A DNA stretch of 64,000 bases from contig OY755240.1 of the NCBI GenBank assembly GCA_963576725.1, positions 95,576,316 to 95,640,315 of the forward strand. Direction: 5' to 3'. A program made the position numbers and the translations under genes. The notes below the pieces were generated by a model. The model did no database searches. It was not told where the DNA came from and worked only from the letters and a program-made list of their open reading frames with translations. This stretch comes from Azorinus chamasolen (lineage: Eukaryota; Mollusca; Bivalvia; Cardiida; Solecurtidae). Positions 22,468 to 34,971 of the stretch are shown here, one piece after another. Within the stretch, counting starts at the first letter, position 1. Each line of letters begins with the position of its first letter.

Positions 22468-22625
22468 TTAACCCTTTACTCCATAAATACACCTTCCTTT
22501 GCCTTTGCAAACAAAGTAGACCCAGAGCAGACAAAACCTATAGGAGCCGTCTAATCAGGGTCTGCTCTGTTTGCTTATGATATATAATATAGCTCTACAT
22601 GAATATTCAGGGAGTAAGGGGTTAA
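22468..22625 (+). mobile_element. TTAA-1 MITE, internally deleted
   Basis: TTAA at 22468-22471 and 22622-22625; the segment between hairpin and right end is missing. Confidence 0.78.
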
Positions 22626-22792
22626 AAGCTGTCAGTTGCTTAAATCAGAAAGTTATTCAGAAAGTTGACATAATAATGTTTTTGCATGTACATGTACATT
22701 TTACATTGTTCTGTCTCACAAAAATTAAAGAAATGGGTTTAATCACAGATTTTTATTCACAGCCAATACTGACAACTGGAATGATGATTTTT

Positions 22793-23125
22793 TCCCCTGT
22801 TCTATATTCATTCCAAATTTCAATACTTACTAAATATTCATTGACTTATGTTTATTGTTATAATGAAATATGGAAGGTGGAACATTGTAGCCATGTTAGA
22901 AACTAAAAAAATAGATCTATCAAATTCCATTTATAGCAAACAGAGCAGACCCTGATCAGACGACTCCTATAGGAGCCATCTGATCTGAATTTGATGGATC
23001 TGTTTCTTAAGTTTCCAAAATGGCTACAATGTTACACCTTGCATATACCATTATAACTATTTTGTCACTGGATATTCAGCAGATGTTGAAATTTGGAATG
23101 AACACAGAACAGGGAAATAGTTAAG
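22793..23125. mobile_element. palindromic TTAA-2 derivative (two right halves)
   Basis: The left arm ctgttctat...caatacttac...atttcattat is the complement of the right arm, so the whole 330-bp element folds back on itself. Both arms come from the same TTAA-2 half. Confidence 0.8.
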
Positions 23126-23330
23126 ACAGGTTTCGCTATAGTCATACGATTATGACTTTATGATATTTTATCAGAAAATGAAAAGTTTTGGGATGGGTTA
23201 ATCAAGTTTGATTAATTTTTAGCATTCCCAAATTTGTGTGTTTAAATCCAGGTGAGATTACAAATAACCAGTAAGTTTGTGTGTGAATTTATGTAACTCT
23301 CCAAAGCAATGGTTGAAAACTCTTGTTCAC

Positions 23331-23575
23331 CATTCTCTTGCTGAATTTTAAAATACATTTCTCCTTCTTTACACATGCCCTGTTGTATAATTACATATAT
23401 CTTCACTGTGTACAAGTATATCGCTGTGCAATCACTGCTGTGGAGTGCACTGGTTGCACAATCAACTTGTAAATAGTACAGACCCTGATGAGACAGCTCC
23501 TGCAGGAGCTGTCTCATTTGGGTCTTCACTATTTACAGGTAGGTATAATGACGTGAATAGCAAGCGAAGGGTTAA
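23331..23575 (-). mobile_element. TTAA-4 MITE
   Basis: ttctcttgctgaattttaaa to agcaagcgaagggttaa. Hairpin GAGACAGCTCCTGCAGGAGC plus GTCTC. Same family as 32611 and 40292. Confidence 0.85.
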
Positions 23576-23681
23576 AACTTGAACTAACTGTCGCAGTCAT
23601 TGGTAAAGATATTAAAATTTACTCAAAGTGCTACAGAATGATTAGTTATGATAAGTTCCTGATTTACTTTGTAAGACTGTT

Positions 23682-23919
23682 TTAACCCTTTACTTCATGA
23701 ATATGCCTTGTTACACCTTTACAGAGTAGACCCAGATCAGACGGCTCCTGTAGCAGCCACATGATCAAGGTCTGCTCTGTTTGCTATATATAGAATAACA
23801 TAGATCTTATTCTTCTACCATGGTAACGCATTTCATTATTCATATGCCATTATAAAAATAATCAGTATATTGTGATGTCATTATATCTTACATAAATATT
23901 CATGGAGTACAGGGTTTAA
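23682..23919 (+). mobile_element. TTAA-1 MITE
   Basis: TTAA at 23682-23685 and 23916-23919; hairpin slightly decayed. Confidence 0.8.
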
Positions 23920-23976
23920 GTGGTATTTGTTTATATGTCAAATTATTCAGATTTGCTCGTATAATATCAATAAAGA

Positions 23977-24092
23977 GGTTAACCCTTGCAATGCGGGGAA
24001 TCAATCACTCATGGCATTTGCAAACAGTGTAAACCCAGATGAGAGGGCTCCTGAAGGAGCCCTCTCATCAGGGTCTGCACTGTTTGTCATGT
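23977..24092 (+). mobile_element. isolated hairpin of TTAA-4 type
   Basis: gttaacccttgcaatgcggg then gtaaacccagatgagaggg / ccctctcatcagggtctgc. No right terminus found. Confidence 0.55.
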
Positions 24093-24327
24093 TACACTTT
24101 TCTTTAGAAAAATCACTAAATATTCACCGTAAGCTTGATCTTTGTGATTTTTAGAATAGTCCATTTGAAAATTTGTAATACAGAAAGCTTTGACTGGAGT
24201 TTTCTTCATAACTTTTGTCCTGCATTGAGCAATCACCTTAAAAAACTGATATTAAACTAAGTAGCTGTAGTAAAAAGGTTTTACTGTATCTATTTATAGA
24301 TGCATGCTGCACTGTGCATTGTTTTGA

Positions 24328-24558
24328 TTAACCCATTACCCCATGAATATTCATGTAAGAAATAATGACATCATGAATATTTATTATCTGAATTTTTTAA
24401 ATGGCATATGAAGACAGGATATTTGGACGATGGCTGAACTCTGACCTATATTATTCATTTATAAGCAAACAGCCGAATGATTAGACAGCAGCTGTCTAAT
24501 CTGGGTCTACTGTGTTTGCATAGGTGTTAAAAGGCATATCTGTGAGGTAATGGGTTAA
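24328..24558 (-). mobile_element. TTAA-1 MITE
   Basis: TTAA at 24328-24331 and 24555-24558; the central hairpin has lost its CTCC core. Confidence 0.8.
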
Positions 24559-24716
24559 TAATGTGTCTCTTATGAAGGTGATAGTACCAATTAATAAACT
24601 GAATAAAGTCATATAATGCACTATACTCTTTTCTCTTATTTCAGCCCATTTATGTGTTGTGTCCCTTAAATGGGGCATTTGCAAATAGTTTTAATTCAGA
24701 TAAAAACGGTGGATTT

Positions 24717-24850
24717 TTATGCCCCCCTGACGACAGTCAGGGGGCATTATGTTTTGTACCTGTCCGTCCGTTTAAGTTTACTGAAAAAAATACAAGATAT
24801 AAAAAGCTGCACTCAGTTTCTACAGATAGGATGGAAATTAAAAAGAAAGG
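24717..24850. repeat. dispersed repeat 'tatgcccccctgacg'
   Basis: Inverted gccccctgacgacagtcagggggc (24721-24744) followed by cctgtccgtccg. A related complementary segment (gacggacag...gggggcataaat) ends the 60908 element. Confidence 0.55.
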
Positions 24851-24944
24851 TAGCTTAATCCTGTAAGGAGCTTAATGCATTACACAGCCATTGACTGTTT
24901 ATTCCTTCATCGGTTTGTGTTCACATTGTTTGTTACCTCCATAC

Positions 24945-26570
24945 TGGGTTACCCACTATTATGGTCTGGATCCTCAAGGTCTACTTTTGTGATCTGGGTC
25001 ACCTTAGTGTTTGCTACTTCAAGATGCACTGTGATGGCCTTGGTCCACAAATCCACTACTTTGGTCTGGGTCCTGGGGTCAATTATTATGGTTTTGCGGC
25101 TGCATGGTCCGCAAATCCACTACTATGGTCTGGGTCCTCGGGTCAATTATTACGGCCTTGGTCAGCAAATCCACTACTATGGTCTGGGTCCTCGGGTCAA
25201 TTATTTTGGTCTTGCTTGCTACATTGTTTGCTACCTCAATGTCCACTATTATGGTCAGTGTCCTGGTCAGCAAGTCCACTATTATGGTCTTGGTCCTGGT
25301 CTTCAAGTCCACTACTATGGTCTTGGTCCTGGTCTGCAAGTCCACTATGGTCTGGGTCCTGGTCTGCAAGTCCACTATTATGGTCTGGGTCCTGGTCTGC
25401 AAGTCACTTTTATGGTCTGTGTCCTGGTCTGCAAGTCCACTATTATGGTCTGGGTCCTGGTTTGCAATTACACTATTATGGTCTGGGTGCTGTGTGCAAT
25501 TCCTTTATTATGGTCTGTGTCTCCTCAAGACTCACTATTATGGGTCCAAAAGATATACTGTTATAGTCTGGGTCCTCTATTCTACTATTATGGTTTGGGA
25601 TCTCAAGACATACTATTATAGTCTGGGTCCTCAATTCTACTATTATGGTCTGGGATCTCAAGATATACTATTATAGTCTGGGTCCTCTATTCTATATTAT
25701 AGTCTGGGTTCTCTCAAGATTCACTATTATGGTCTGGGTCTCCTAAAGATTCACTATTATGGTCTGGGCCCAGAAGATATACTGTTATAGTCAGGATCCT
25801 CTATTCTACTATTATTGTTTGGGATCTCAAGACATACTATTATAGTCTGGGTCCTCAGTTCTACTATTAAGGTCTGGGATCTCAATATATACTATTATAG
25901 TCTGGGTCCTCTATTCTACTATTATAGTCTGGGTTCTCTCAAGATTCACTATTATGGTCAATACCTATTATGGTCTGGGTCCTCAAGATCCACTAGTATG
26001 GTCTGGGTCCTCAATATCCACTCTTATTGTCAAGGTCCTCAAGAACTATTATGGTATGGTCCTCAAGATCCACTCTTATGATCAAGGTCACAAGACCTAT
26101 TTTGGACTTTGTCCTTGAGATCCTCTATTATGGTCAAGGTCCTCAAGACCTATTATGGTCTGGGGCCTCAAGATCCACTATTATGGTCTGGGTCCCTGCA
26201 TTGTTTCTTACTTCAAGAATCACTATTATGGTCTGGGTCTTCATTGTTTGCTACCTGAAGATCCAATATTGTGGTCTGGGGCCTCAATATTCATTATTGT
26301 GGTCTGGGTCTTCAGGTCTGGGGCCTCAAGAATCACTATTATGGTCTGGGTCTGCATTGTTTGCTACCTGAAGATCCAATATTGTGGTCTTGGACCCCAA
26401 TATTTGCTATTATGATCTGGGACCTCAAAATCCACTATTGTGGTCGGGGGACTAAAGATTTACAATTATGGTCTGAAGCCTCAAGATCCACCATTATGGT
26501 CTGGGTCACTGCATCATTTCTTAATTCAAAAATAACTATTATGGTCTGGGTCTTTGAGCCAAGACCAAGA
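24945..26570. repeat. minisatellite array 1, about 27-33-bp units
   Basis: Variants of tccactattatggtctggg followed by tcctcaaga or tcctggtctgcaag. Several frames are open for 60-250 codons only because unit length is often a multiple of 3. The low-complexity products (YYGLGP, LLWSGS) repeat in every frame and no start context or splicing supports translation. Confidence 0.93.
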
Positions 26571-26579
26571 CCTACTCCA

Positions 26580-29500
26580 TGATCTGGGTCCCTGCATTGT
26601 TTGCTATCTGAAGATCCAAGATTATGGTCAAAATCCCTGTATCTTTTGCTACTTTAAGATACACTATTATGGTTTCAGTCCCAGCATTGTCTAGGTCCAC
26701 AAGATCCAATATTATAGTATGGGTCTCTATAGTGTTTGCTACCTCAAGATCCAATATTATAGTGTGGGTCTGTATGTTGTTTGCTCCCTCAAGAACCAAT
26801 ATTAGTGTGGATCTCTATACTGTTTGCTACCTCAAGAACAAATATAAGTGTGAGTGTAGGTCTCTACAGTGTTTCCTACCTCAATATCCAATATAAGTGT
26901 GGGTCTCTATAGTGTTTGCTACCTCAAGATCCATTATTAGTGTGGGTCTCTATACTGTTTGCTACCTCAAGATCCAATATAAGTGTGAGTATATAATTGT
27001 TTGCTACCCCAAGAACCAATATTAGTGTGGGTCTCTATGTTGTTTTCTACCTCAAGAACCAATATTAGTGTGGATCTCTATAATTGTTTGCTACCTCTAG
27101 AACCAATATAAGTGTGGGTCTCTATAGTGTTTGCTACCTCAAGATCCAATATTACAGTCTGGATCTCTATAGTATTTGCTACCTCAAGAACCAATATTAG
27201 TGTGGGTCTCTATAGTATTTGCTACCTCAAGATCCAATATTAGTAAGGGTCTCTATAGTGTTTGCTACCTCAAGATCCAATATTAGTGTGGGTCTCTATA
27301 GTGTTTGCTACCTCAATATCCAATATTAGTGTGGGTCTCTATAGTGTTTGCTACCTCAAGAACCAATATTAAAAGCCTAGGTCTCTATACTGTTTGCTAC
27401 CTCAAGAACCAATATTAGTGTGAGTCTATAATTATTTGCTACCCCAAGAACCAATATTAGTGTGGGTTTCTATACTGTTTGCTACCTCAAGAACCAAGAT
27501 TAGTGTGGGTCTCTATAATTGTTTGCTACCTCAAGAACCAATATAAGTGTGGGTCTCTATAGTGTTTGCTACCTCAAGAACCAATAAAAGTGTGGGTCTC
27601 TATAGTGTTTGCTACCTCAAGATCCAATATTACAGTCTGGATCTCTATAGTATTTGCTACCTCAAGAACCAATATTAATGTGGGTCTCTATAGTGTTTGC
27701 TACCTCAAGATCCAATATTACAGTCTGGATCTCTATAGTATTTGCTACCTCAAGATCCAATATTAGTGTGGGTCTCTATAGTGTTTGCTACCTCAATATC
27801 CAATATTAGTGTGGGTCTCTATAGTGTTTGCTACCTCAAGAACCAATATTAATGTGGGTCTCTATAGTGTTTGCTACCTCAAGATCCAATATTACAGTCT
27901 GGATCTCTATAGTATTTGCTACCTCAAGATCCAATATTAGTGTGGGTCTCTATAGTGTTTGCTACCTCAATATCCAATATTAGTGTGGGTCTCTATAGTG
28001 TTTGCTACCTCAAGAACCAATATTAAAAGCCTAGGTCTCTATACTGTTTGCTACCTCAAGAACCAATATTAGTGTGAGTCTATAATTATTTGCTACCCCA
28101 AGAACCAATATTAGTGTGGGTTTCTATACTGTTTGCTACCTCAAGAACCAAGATTAGTGTGGGTCTCTATAATTGTTTGCTACCTCAAGAACCAATATAA
28201 GTGTGGGTCTCTATAGTGTTTGCTACCTCAAGAACCAATAAAAGTGTGGGTCTCTATAGTGTTTGCTACCTCAAGATCCAATATTACAGTCTGGATCTCT
28301 ATAGTATTTGCTACCTCAAGAACCAATATTAATGTGGGTCTCTTTAGTGTTTGCTACCTCAAGATCCAATATTAGTCTGGGTCTCTATGTTGTTTGCTTC
28401 CCCAAGAACCAATATTAGTGTGGGTCTCTATGTTGTTTGCTACCTCAAGATCCAATATTACAGTATGTGCCTCTATAGTGTTTGCTACCTCAATAACCAA
28501 TATTAATGTGGGTCTCTATAATAGTTTGCTACCTCAAGATCCAATATTAGTGTGGGTCTCTGTTGTTTGCTACCTCAAGATCCAATATTAGTGTGGGTAT
28601 AGTATTTGCTACCTCAAGATCCAATATTAGTGTTGGTCTCTATAGTGTTTGCTACACAAAGATCCAATATTAGTGTGGGTCTCTATAGTATTTGCTACCT
28701 CAAAATCCAATATTAGTGTGGGTTTCTATAGTATTTGCTACCTCAAAATCCAATATTAGTGTGGGTCTCTATACTGTTTGCTACCTCAAGATCCAATATT
28801 AGTGTGGGTCTCTATAGTATTTGCTACCTCAAAATCCAATATTAGTGTGGGTCTCTATACTGTTTGCTACCTCAAGATCCAATATAAGTGTGAGTATATA
28901 ATTGTTTGCTACCCCAAGAACCAATATTAGTGTGGGTCTCTATGTTGTTTTCTACCTCAAGAACCAATATTAGTGTGGGTCTCTATAATTGTTTGCTACC
29001 TCAAGAACCAATATAAGTGTGGGTCTCTATAGTGTTTGCTACCTCAAGATCCAATATTACAGTCTGGATCTCTATAGTATTTGCTACCTCAAGAACCAAT
29101 ATTAGTGTGGGTCTCTATAGTATTTGCTACCTCAAGATCCAATATTAGTAAGGGTCTCTATAGTGTTTGCTACCTCAAGATCCAATATTAGTGTGGGTCT
29201 CTATAGTGTTTGCTACCTCAATATCCAATATTAGTGTGGGTCTCTATAGTGTTTGCTACCTCAAGAACCAATATTAAAAGCCTAGGTCTCTATACTGTTT
29301 GCTACCTCAAGAACCAATATTAGTGTGAGTCTATAATTATTTGCTACCCCAAGAACCAATATTAGTGTGGGTTTCTATACTGTTTGCTACCTCAAGAACC
29401 AAGATTAGTGTGGGTCTCTATAATTGTTTGCTACCTCAAGAACCAATATAAGTGTGGGTCTCTATAGTGTTTGCTACCTCAAGAACCAATAAAAGTGTGG

Positions 29501-30435
29501 GTCTCTATAGTGTTTGCTACCTCAAGATCCAATATTACAGTCTGGATCTCTATAGTATTTGCTACCTCAAGAACCAATATTAATGTGGGTCTCTTTAGTG
29601 TTTGCTACCTCAAGATCCAATATTAGTCTGGGTCTCTATGTTGTTTGCTTCCCCAAGAACCAATATTAGTGTGGGTCTCTATGTTGTTTGCTACCTCAAG
29701 ATCCAATATTACAGTATGTGCCTCTATAGTGTTTGCTACCTCAATAACCAATATTAATGTGGGTCTCTATAATAGTTTGCTACCTCAAGATCCAATATTA
29801 GTGTGGGTCTCTGTTGTTTGCTACCTCAAGATCCAATATTAGTGTGGGTATAGTATTTGCTACCTCAAGATCCAATATTAGTGTGGGTCTCTATAGTGTT
29901 TGCTACACAAAGATCCAATATTAGTGTGGGTCTCTATAGTATTTGCTACCTCAAAATCCAATATTAGTGTGGGTTTCTATAGTGTTTGCTACCTCGATTC
30001 AATATTAGTGTGGGTCTCTATGTTGTTTGCTACCTCAAGATCCAATATCAGTGTGGGTCTCTATAGTGTTTGCTACACAAAGATCCAATATTAGTATGGG
30101 TCTCTATAGTATTTGCTACATCAAAATCCAATATTAGTGTGGGTTTCTATAGTGTTTGCTACCTCAAGATTCAATATTAGTGTGGGTCTCTATAATTGTT
30201 TGCTACCTCAAGATCCAATATTAGTGTGGGTCTATATATTGTTTGCTACTTCAAAATCCAATATTAGTGTGGGTTTCTATAGTGTTTGCTACCCCAAGAT
30301 CCAATATTAGTGTGGGTCTCTATAGTGTTTGCTAACCCAAGATCCCCAATATTAGTGTGGGTCTCTATAGTGTTTGCTAACCCAAGATCCAATATTAGTG
30401 TGGGTCTCTATAGTGTTTGCTAACCCAAGATCCAA
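26580..30435. repeat. minisatellite array 2, 43-bp unit with higher-order repeats
   Basis: Consensus unit gtgtgggtctctatagtgtt / tgctacctcaagatccaata / tta. About 85-90 units. Variant patterns recur as blocks: aaaagcctaggtctc at 27371, 28025 and 29275, and 28394-28591 repeated essentially unchanged at 29645-29842. Confidence 0.95.
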
Positions 30436-30736
30436 TTATATAGTCTGAGCCCTCAAACTCTACTATTATGGTCTGGGTCATCAAGATTTACTATTATGGC
30501 CTGTGCCCTCAAACTAACGTTATGGTCAGTATCCCTGTTTGTGATCTACTCTTGTTTGTGAAGCATGCTGGACAACTTGTTTGCAAACAGACAAGAAAGA
30601 GTTGTAAACATATTGTTAAGTTTTATTTTGTATGCAATGTATAAACATATCTTAATAAAGAACAAAATCTATATTGGATCAAAACAGAAACAGCAAAATA
30701 AGTCACAACAGCAACACAAAATAGAGAACAAATCAA

Positions 30737-30967
30737 ATCAACCCTTTACTCCATGAATATTCATGTAAAATAATGACCTCATGAATATTGATTTGAATAG
30801 TTTATATAAAATTATAACAGAAAAATTTGGACAATGTAGAATCACATCTATACTATTTGATGAGCAAACAGAGTAGACTGATCAGACGACTCCTACAGGA
30901 GCTGACATCTGATCTGGGTCTACTCTGTTTGCAAAGGCAAAGGTATATTCATGAAGTAAAGTGTTAA
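30737..30967 (-). mobile_element. TTAA-1 MITE adjoining the 36-bp array
   Basis: caaccctttactccatgaat to gaagtaaagtgttaa. Its last bases (gtgttaaact) are also the first bases of every 36-bp unit. Confidence 0.8.
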
Positions 30968-31212
30968 ACTCACCCTCATTAGGGCTTGTAAACAAAGAGT
31001 TAAACTCACCCTCACTAGGGCTTGTAAACAAAGTGTTAAACTCACCCTCACTAGGGCTTGTGAACAAAGTGTTAAACTCACCCTCACTAGGGCTTGTGAA
31101 CAAAGTGTTAAACTCACCCTCACTAGGGCTTGTGAACAAAGTGTTAAACTCACCCTCACTAGGGCTTGTAAACAAAGTGTTAAACTCACCCTCACTAGGG
31201 CTTGTAAACAAA
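30961..31212. repeat. 36-bp tandem repeat, 7 units
   Basis: Unit gtgttaaactcaccctcact plus agggcttgtaaacaaa. Length divisible by 3 keeps frames open on both strands (LNSPSLGLVNKV, EGEFNTLFTSPS), which is not evidence of coding. Confidence 0.95.
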
Positions 31213-31411
31213 CTAATAACATGAGATGCTTATGTGAACTCTTAAAACTAGCAGTGAATTTGTGATAAATTATGCAAACAGTATGAATCCAGACGAGACA
31301 TGGAAAAACTTGGCGTCTCATCAGGATCCAAACAGTTTGACACTGGCTGTATTTCCAAGGGGAAATGGAAGCAAAAGAAACTCTTTACCCATTTTACAGA
31401 TGACAGTTACA

Positions 31412-31641
31412 TAGTACATATCACAGGGAGTCATTTCGTGGGTCTAGATGGTCTAAAAAGTAAAAGAAAAATGATTGGGTTGATTTAGTGTTATATTATA
31501 TATATTTAGAATCAGTCGTGAACTTTGCGAATGGGTAGTTAGACCCCTTGTATATAATATAACACTAAATCGACCCAATCATTTTTTTTACTTTTTAGAC
31601 CATCTAGACCCACGAAATGGCTCCCTGTGCTACATATATGT
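31412..31641. repeat. long inverted repeat, arms about 93 bp
   Basis: Left arm acagggagtcatttcgtggg... and right arm ...cccacgaaatggctccctgt are near-perfect complements, separated by about 43 bp. Not one of the other families. Confidence 0.9.
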
Positions 31642-31681
31642 ACGCTGAATTTTCACAGTGGAATAGTCCATTATTGTTTAT

Positions 31682-31910
31682 TTAACCCATTTCTTCATAG
31701 GCTAATTTTAGATCAAACCTCTTTGAATAAATCTACCAAAAAGGAGCATTAACTAGAATAAAGGAAAATTTTAGAATTTTGTACTTTCGAAACCATTGTG
31801 ATAAATAGAGCATTTACTCCTAAGGAGCAAACGCTCTATTTATCACAACAGTTTCAAAAAGTGACTTTTACAGAGGCGTAGAAAAGCATATTTATGGAGG
31901 TAAGGGTTAA
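31682..31910 (+). mobile_element. TTAA-3 MITE
   Basis: TTAA at 31682-31685 and 31907-31910; complete. Confidence 0.88.
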
Positions 31911-31979
31911 AGAGTCCATACAGTATGAAAAGGTCAAATCTGGGAGAGGATTTGGAGTGACAAACAGTGCAGATCCTGA

Positions 31980-32115
31980 TCAGAGGGCTCCTCTATGGAC
32001 CCTCTGATCTGGGTCTACAGGAGGGTTCCTCTATGTACCCTCAGATCTGGGTCTACAGAGAGCTCCTCTACGGGACCTCTGATCTGGGTCTACAGAGAGC
32101 TCCTCTATTGGCCCA
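31980..32115. repeat. 34-36-bp tandem repeat from a MITE hairpin arm
   Basis: About four units of gctcctctatggaccctctgatctgggtctacag, the GATCTGGGTCTAC arm of the TTAA families. Confidence 0.85.
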
Positions 32116-32282
32116 CTGATCTGGGTCTACCCTGTTTGCAAATGGCAGTGCACTGGTTTCCTGCATTTGAATGGTTTAGACTTAAATGTGATGCTGTATC
32201 CCAACTCTGGCTGATCTGGGTCTACAATATCTAAATATTCAAGTACCCTTTTGATCCTTGTGGATCCCTAATGGAAATGTCT

Positions 32283-32614
32283 TTAACGTCTTTGTAACCA
32301 GAGTAGACCCAGATCAGAAAACTCCTATAAGAGCTGTCTGACCAGTCTGCTTTGTTTGCTCATAAAATGATATACATGTAGGTCTGATTCTACAGTTTCT
32401 CAGTATGGGTTTGTAAGGCAGGTGGTAGCTTAATGCAGGTCAAAAGTAATGCAGAAAGCTCCTATAGGAGCTTTCTGCATTACTTCTGCCCTGCATTACG
32501 TAACCACATGCTGTTTGACACCCTGATGTTCAATAAATGACTGGCCACTTAACACAGGTTCTACTGTATGAAGTTATTATTTCTTACATAAATATTCATG
32601 AAGTAAAAGGTTAA
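32283..32614 (+). mobile_element. TTAA-1 MITE interrupted by TA-1-like element
   Basis: Left end degenerate, right TTAA 32611-32614; the TTAA-1 body resumes as gaagttattatttcttac after 32568. Confidence 0.65.
32401..32566. mobile_element. TA-1-like element, left end truncated, nested
   Basis: cagtatgggtttgtaaggcaggtgg to acacaggttctactg; AGCTCCTATAGGAGCT core. Confidence 0.7.
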
Positions 32615-32860
32615 CCCTTCTCTTGCTGAATTTTAAAATACATTTCTCCTTCTTTACTCATGCCCTGTTGTATAATTACATATATCTTCACTGTGTACAA
32701 ATATTTCTCTGTGCAATCACTGCTGTGGAGTGCACTGGTTGCACAATCAACTTGTAAATAGTGCAGACCCTGATGAGACAGCTCCTGCAGGAGCTGTCTC
32801 ATCTGGGTCTACACTATTTACAGGTAGGTATATTGATGTGAATAGCAAGCGAAGGGTTAA
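32611..32860 (-). mobile_element. TTAA-4 MITE
   Basis: TTAA at 32611-32614 (shared with previous element) and 32857-32860. Nearly identical to the copy at 23331. Confidence 0.88.
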
Positions 32861-33172
32861 CAATTATGTAATGCCAACCAAAGTTTTTTTTATACCTTTG
32901 CCAACTTGAAGAGTTTCAAGTAAATTCTACTCTCTTTGTAAACATAGACTTGACTAATGTGAAAATGGAAAACAAAAAGAAACGAAAATCAACAAACACT
33001 TTGACATTTAAACCAAAAGCCAAAAAAAGTAACATGGATTATTCAAATGTCCAGGTACAAGAATTCTTCAATATTCTGTCACCAATAAAGTTCATGAGAG
33101 CTTGTGCCTTTTTGGCTCACTTCATCATTAGGTGATCAAAGTGAGCTTTGACTCTCTACACACTATGTCATT

Positions 33173-33405
33173 TTAACCCTTTACTCCATAAATAACATTT
33201 TCTATGCCTTTGCAAACAGAGTAGACCCAGATCAGATAGATCCAGCAGGAGCCTTATGATCAGGGTCCGCTCTGCTTGTTTCTGAAATAGTATAGATATG
33301 ATTCTACAGTTTCATATGTTCATGTACCACTATAAAAAAATTAATCCAATAAATATGCACAGTGTCATTCTTTCTTACATGAATATTCATGGAGTAAAGA
33401 GTTAA
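33173..33405 (+). mobile_element. TTAA-1 MITE
   Basis: TTAA at 33173-33176 and 33402-33405. Confidence 0.82.
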
Positions 33406-33632
33406 GTCATCTGTTGCAAAAAGTTATTTTTTTCTTTTTTTTCTCTTCAAATTTGCAATAGTATGTCATACAGTTTGATCCAGATGAGGGCCTGAGTGAA
33501 GCAGTGGCTCACCTGATTCAAAATAATTTGCATTTGTAATCATGAAGTTGGCCATACCGAGCCAAGATATCAGGATAGTTTAGATGTCTGTTGTCCATAC
33601 CTTTACCTGAAGAATATGCATATATAAAATTA

Positions 33633-33848
33633 TTAACCGTTTACTCCATGAGAAATAATGACATCATCAATATTAATTAAATTAATAGTTATAATAGCAT
33701 AATAGACTTAATAGCCAATGCAGAAACTTTTAGAATAATATCTATATTATTTCATAAGCAAAAAGAGCAGACCCTGATTAGATGGCTCCAACAGGAGCTG
33801 TCTGATCTTGGTTTACTCTGCAAAAACGTAGAAAGAGTAAAGGGTTAA
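33633..33848 (-). mobile_element. TTAA-1 MITE
   Basis: TTAA at 33633-33636 and 33845-33848; left end slightly deleted. Confidence 0.8.
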
Positions 33849-34100
33849 TCATATATATATTCTATCAAAACAAAGTACTGGCATTTATTGCCATTACAAA
33901 CAAGAGAGTCAGAGCAGATTCTGATCAGAAAGCATATACAAGAGTTATCTGATCTGAGTCTTCTGTTTGCAAAGGTGTCAAGAAGTGGGACTATCAAATG
34001 AAGAGTTTAATTCCCATATAACCTATTTCCACTCTAACATTCAAAGTGTGCCAATATAGATAAAAAAAAAGTGCTTTTTAAAAGAAACAACAATTGTATT

Positions 34101-34330
34101 TTAACCCTTTACTCCATGAATGCACCTTTCTACACTTTTGCAAACAGAGTAGTCCCAGACCAGACAGCTCCTGTAGGGGCCGGGCCGTCTGATCAGGGTT
34201 TGCTCTGTTAGCTTATGAAACAATATAGATATGACATGGCCATGTCCATTTGCCATTATAAAAAATATTCTAACTATATGTTCATGACCTCATTATTTTT
34301 TACATGAATATTCATGGAGTAAAGGGTTAA
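34101..34330 (+). mobile_element. TTAA-1 MITE
   Basis: TTAA at 34101-34104 and 34327-34330; hairpin core expanded to tgtaggggccgggccgtc. Confidence 0.83.
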
Positions 34331-34655
34331 ACTAAAAGTGAACAGTAGATTTTAATGTGCAACAACGATTATAGGTAAATAATTATCCTCTATCCAGCCT
34401 ATCACAACCAGAATTGCATTTGAAAACAGGTTAGATCAATACGAGTCCCCGAACTAATTGGCATCTCATCAGTATCCAAGATGGAAGACACTCCATCATT
34501 TCCCATAGAACGGAATTAAAATCCAGATCAGAGTTTAATTTTCATTAACGGATAAGGGTTGAATCTTGTTTCCTGTTTCAGGTCTAATACTTCAAGTTTC
34601 TTCCAATTGTTTTCAAACACACAACCACAGATCAATAACGGTAGACCCTGTGGAG

Positions 34656-34858
34656 TTAACCCTTTCCCTGTTCTATGTTTATCACAAATTTTAAAACCTA
34701 CCTATATAGTTTGCAAAGGATACTGTACAACCCTTCTAAATTATCTAAAATGGTTACAATGTTCCACTTTCCATATTTCATTTTAACTATTTTATCCATG
34801 AATATCAGTAGCTATTGAAAGTTGGACTAAATACATGTACAGAACAGGGAAAGGGTTT
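34656..34858. mobile_element. TTAA-2 palindromic derivative
   Basis: Left end ccctttccctgttctatgtt and right end agaacagggaaagggtt are both the TTAA-2 right terminus, as in 22793-23125. The hairpin is lost. Confidence 0.7.
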
Positions 34859-34971
34859 CTAAAACCAGTCAGAGTGTCAAACAGATGGATCACTGATGAG
34901 ACCTCGACATACGCATCTGGATCCAAACTGTTTGCATACGTTATCATGGGTTTACCACTACTTAAAAGTAG

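Noticed and set aside
24875..26582. Long open frames (up to 248 codons) rich in YYGLGP or LLWSGS
   Set aside because: They lie wholly in a minisatellite, are open in several frames at once and have no splice or start support.
30882..31321. Repeat-protein-like frames with 12-residue periodicity on both strands
   Set aside because: A 36-bp unit keeps every frame open; the same DNA gives equally good 'repeats' in other frames.
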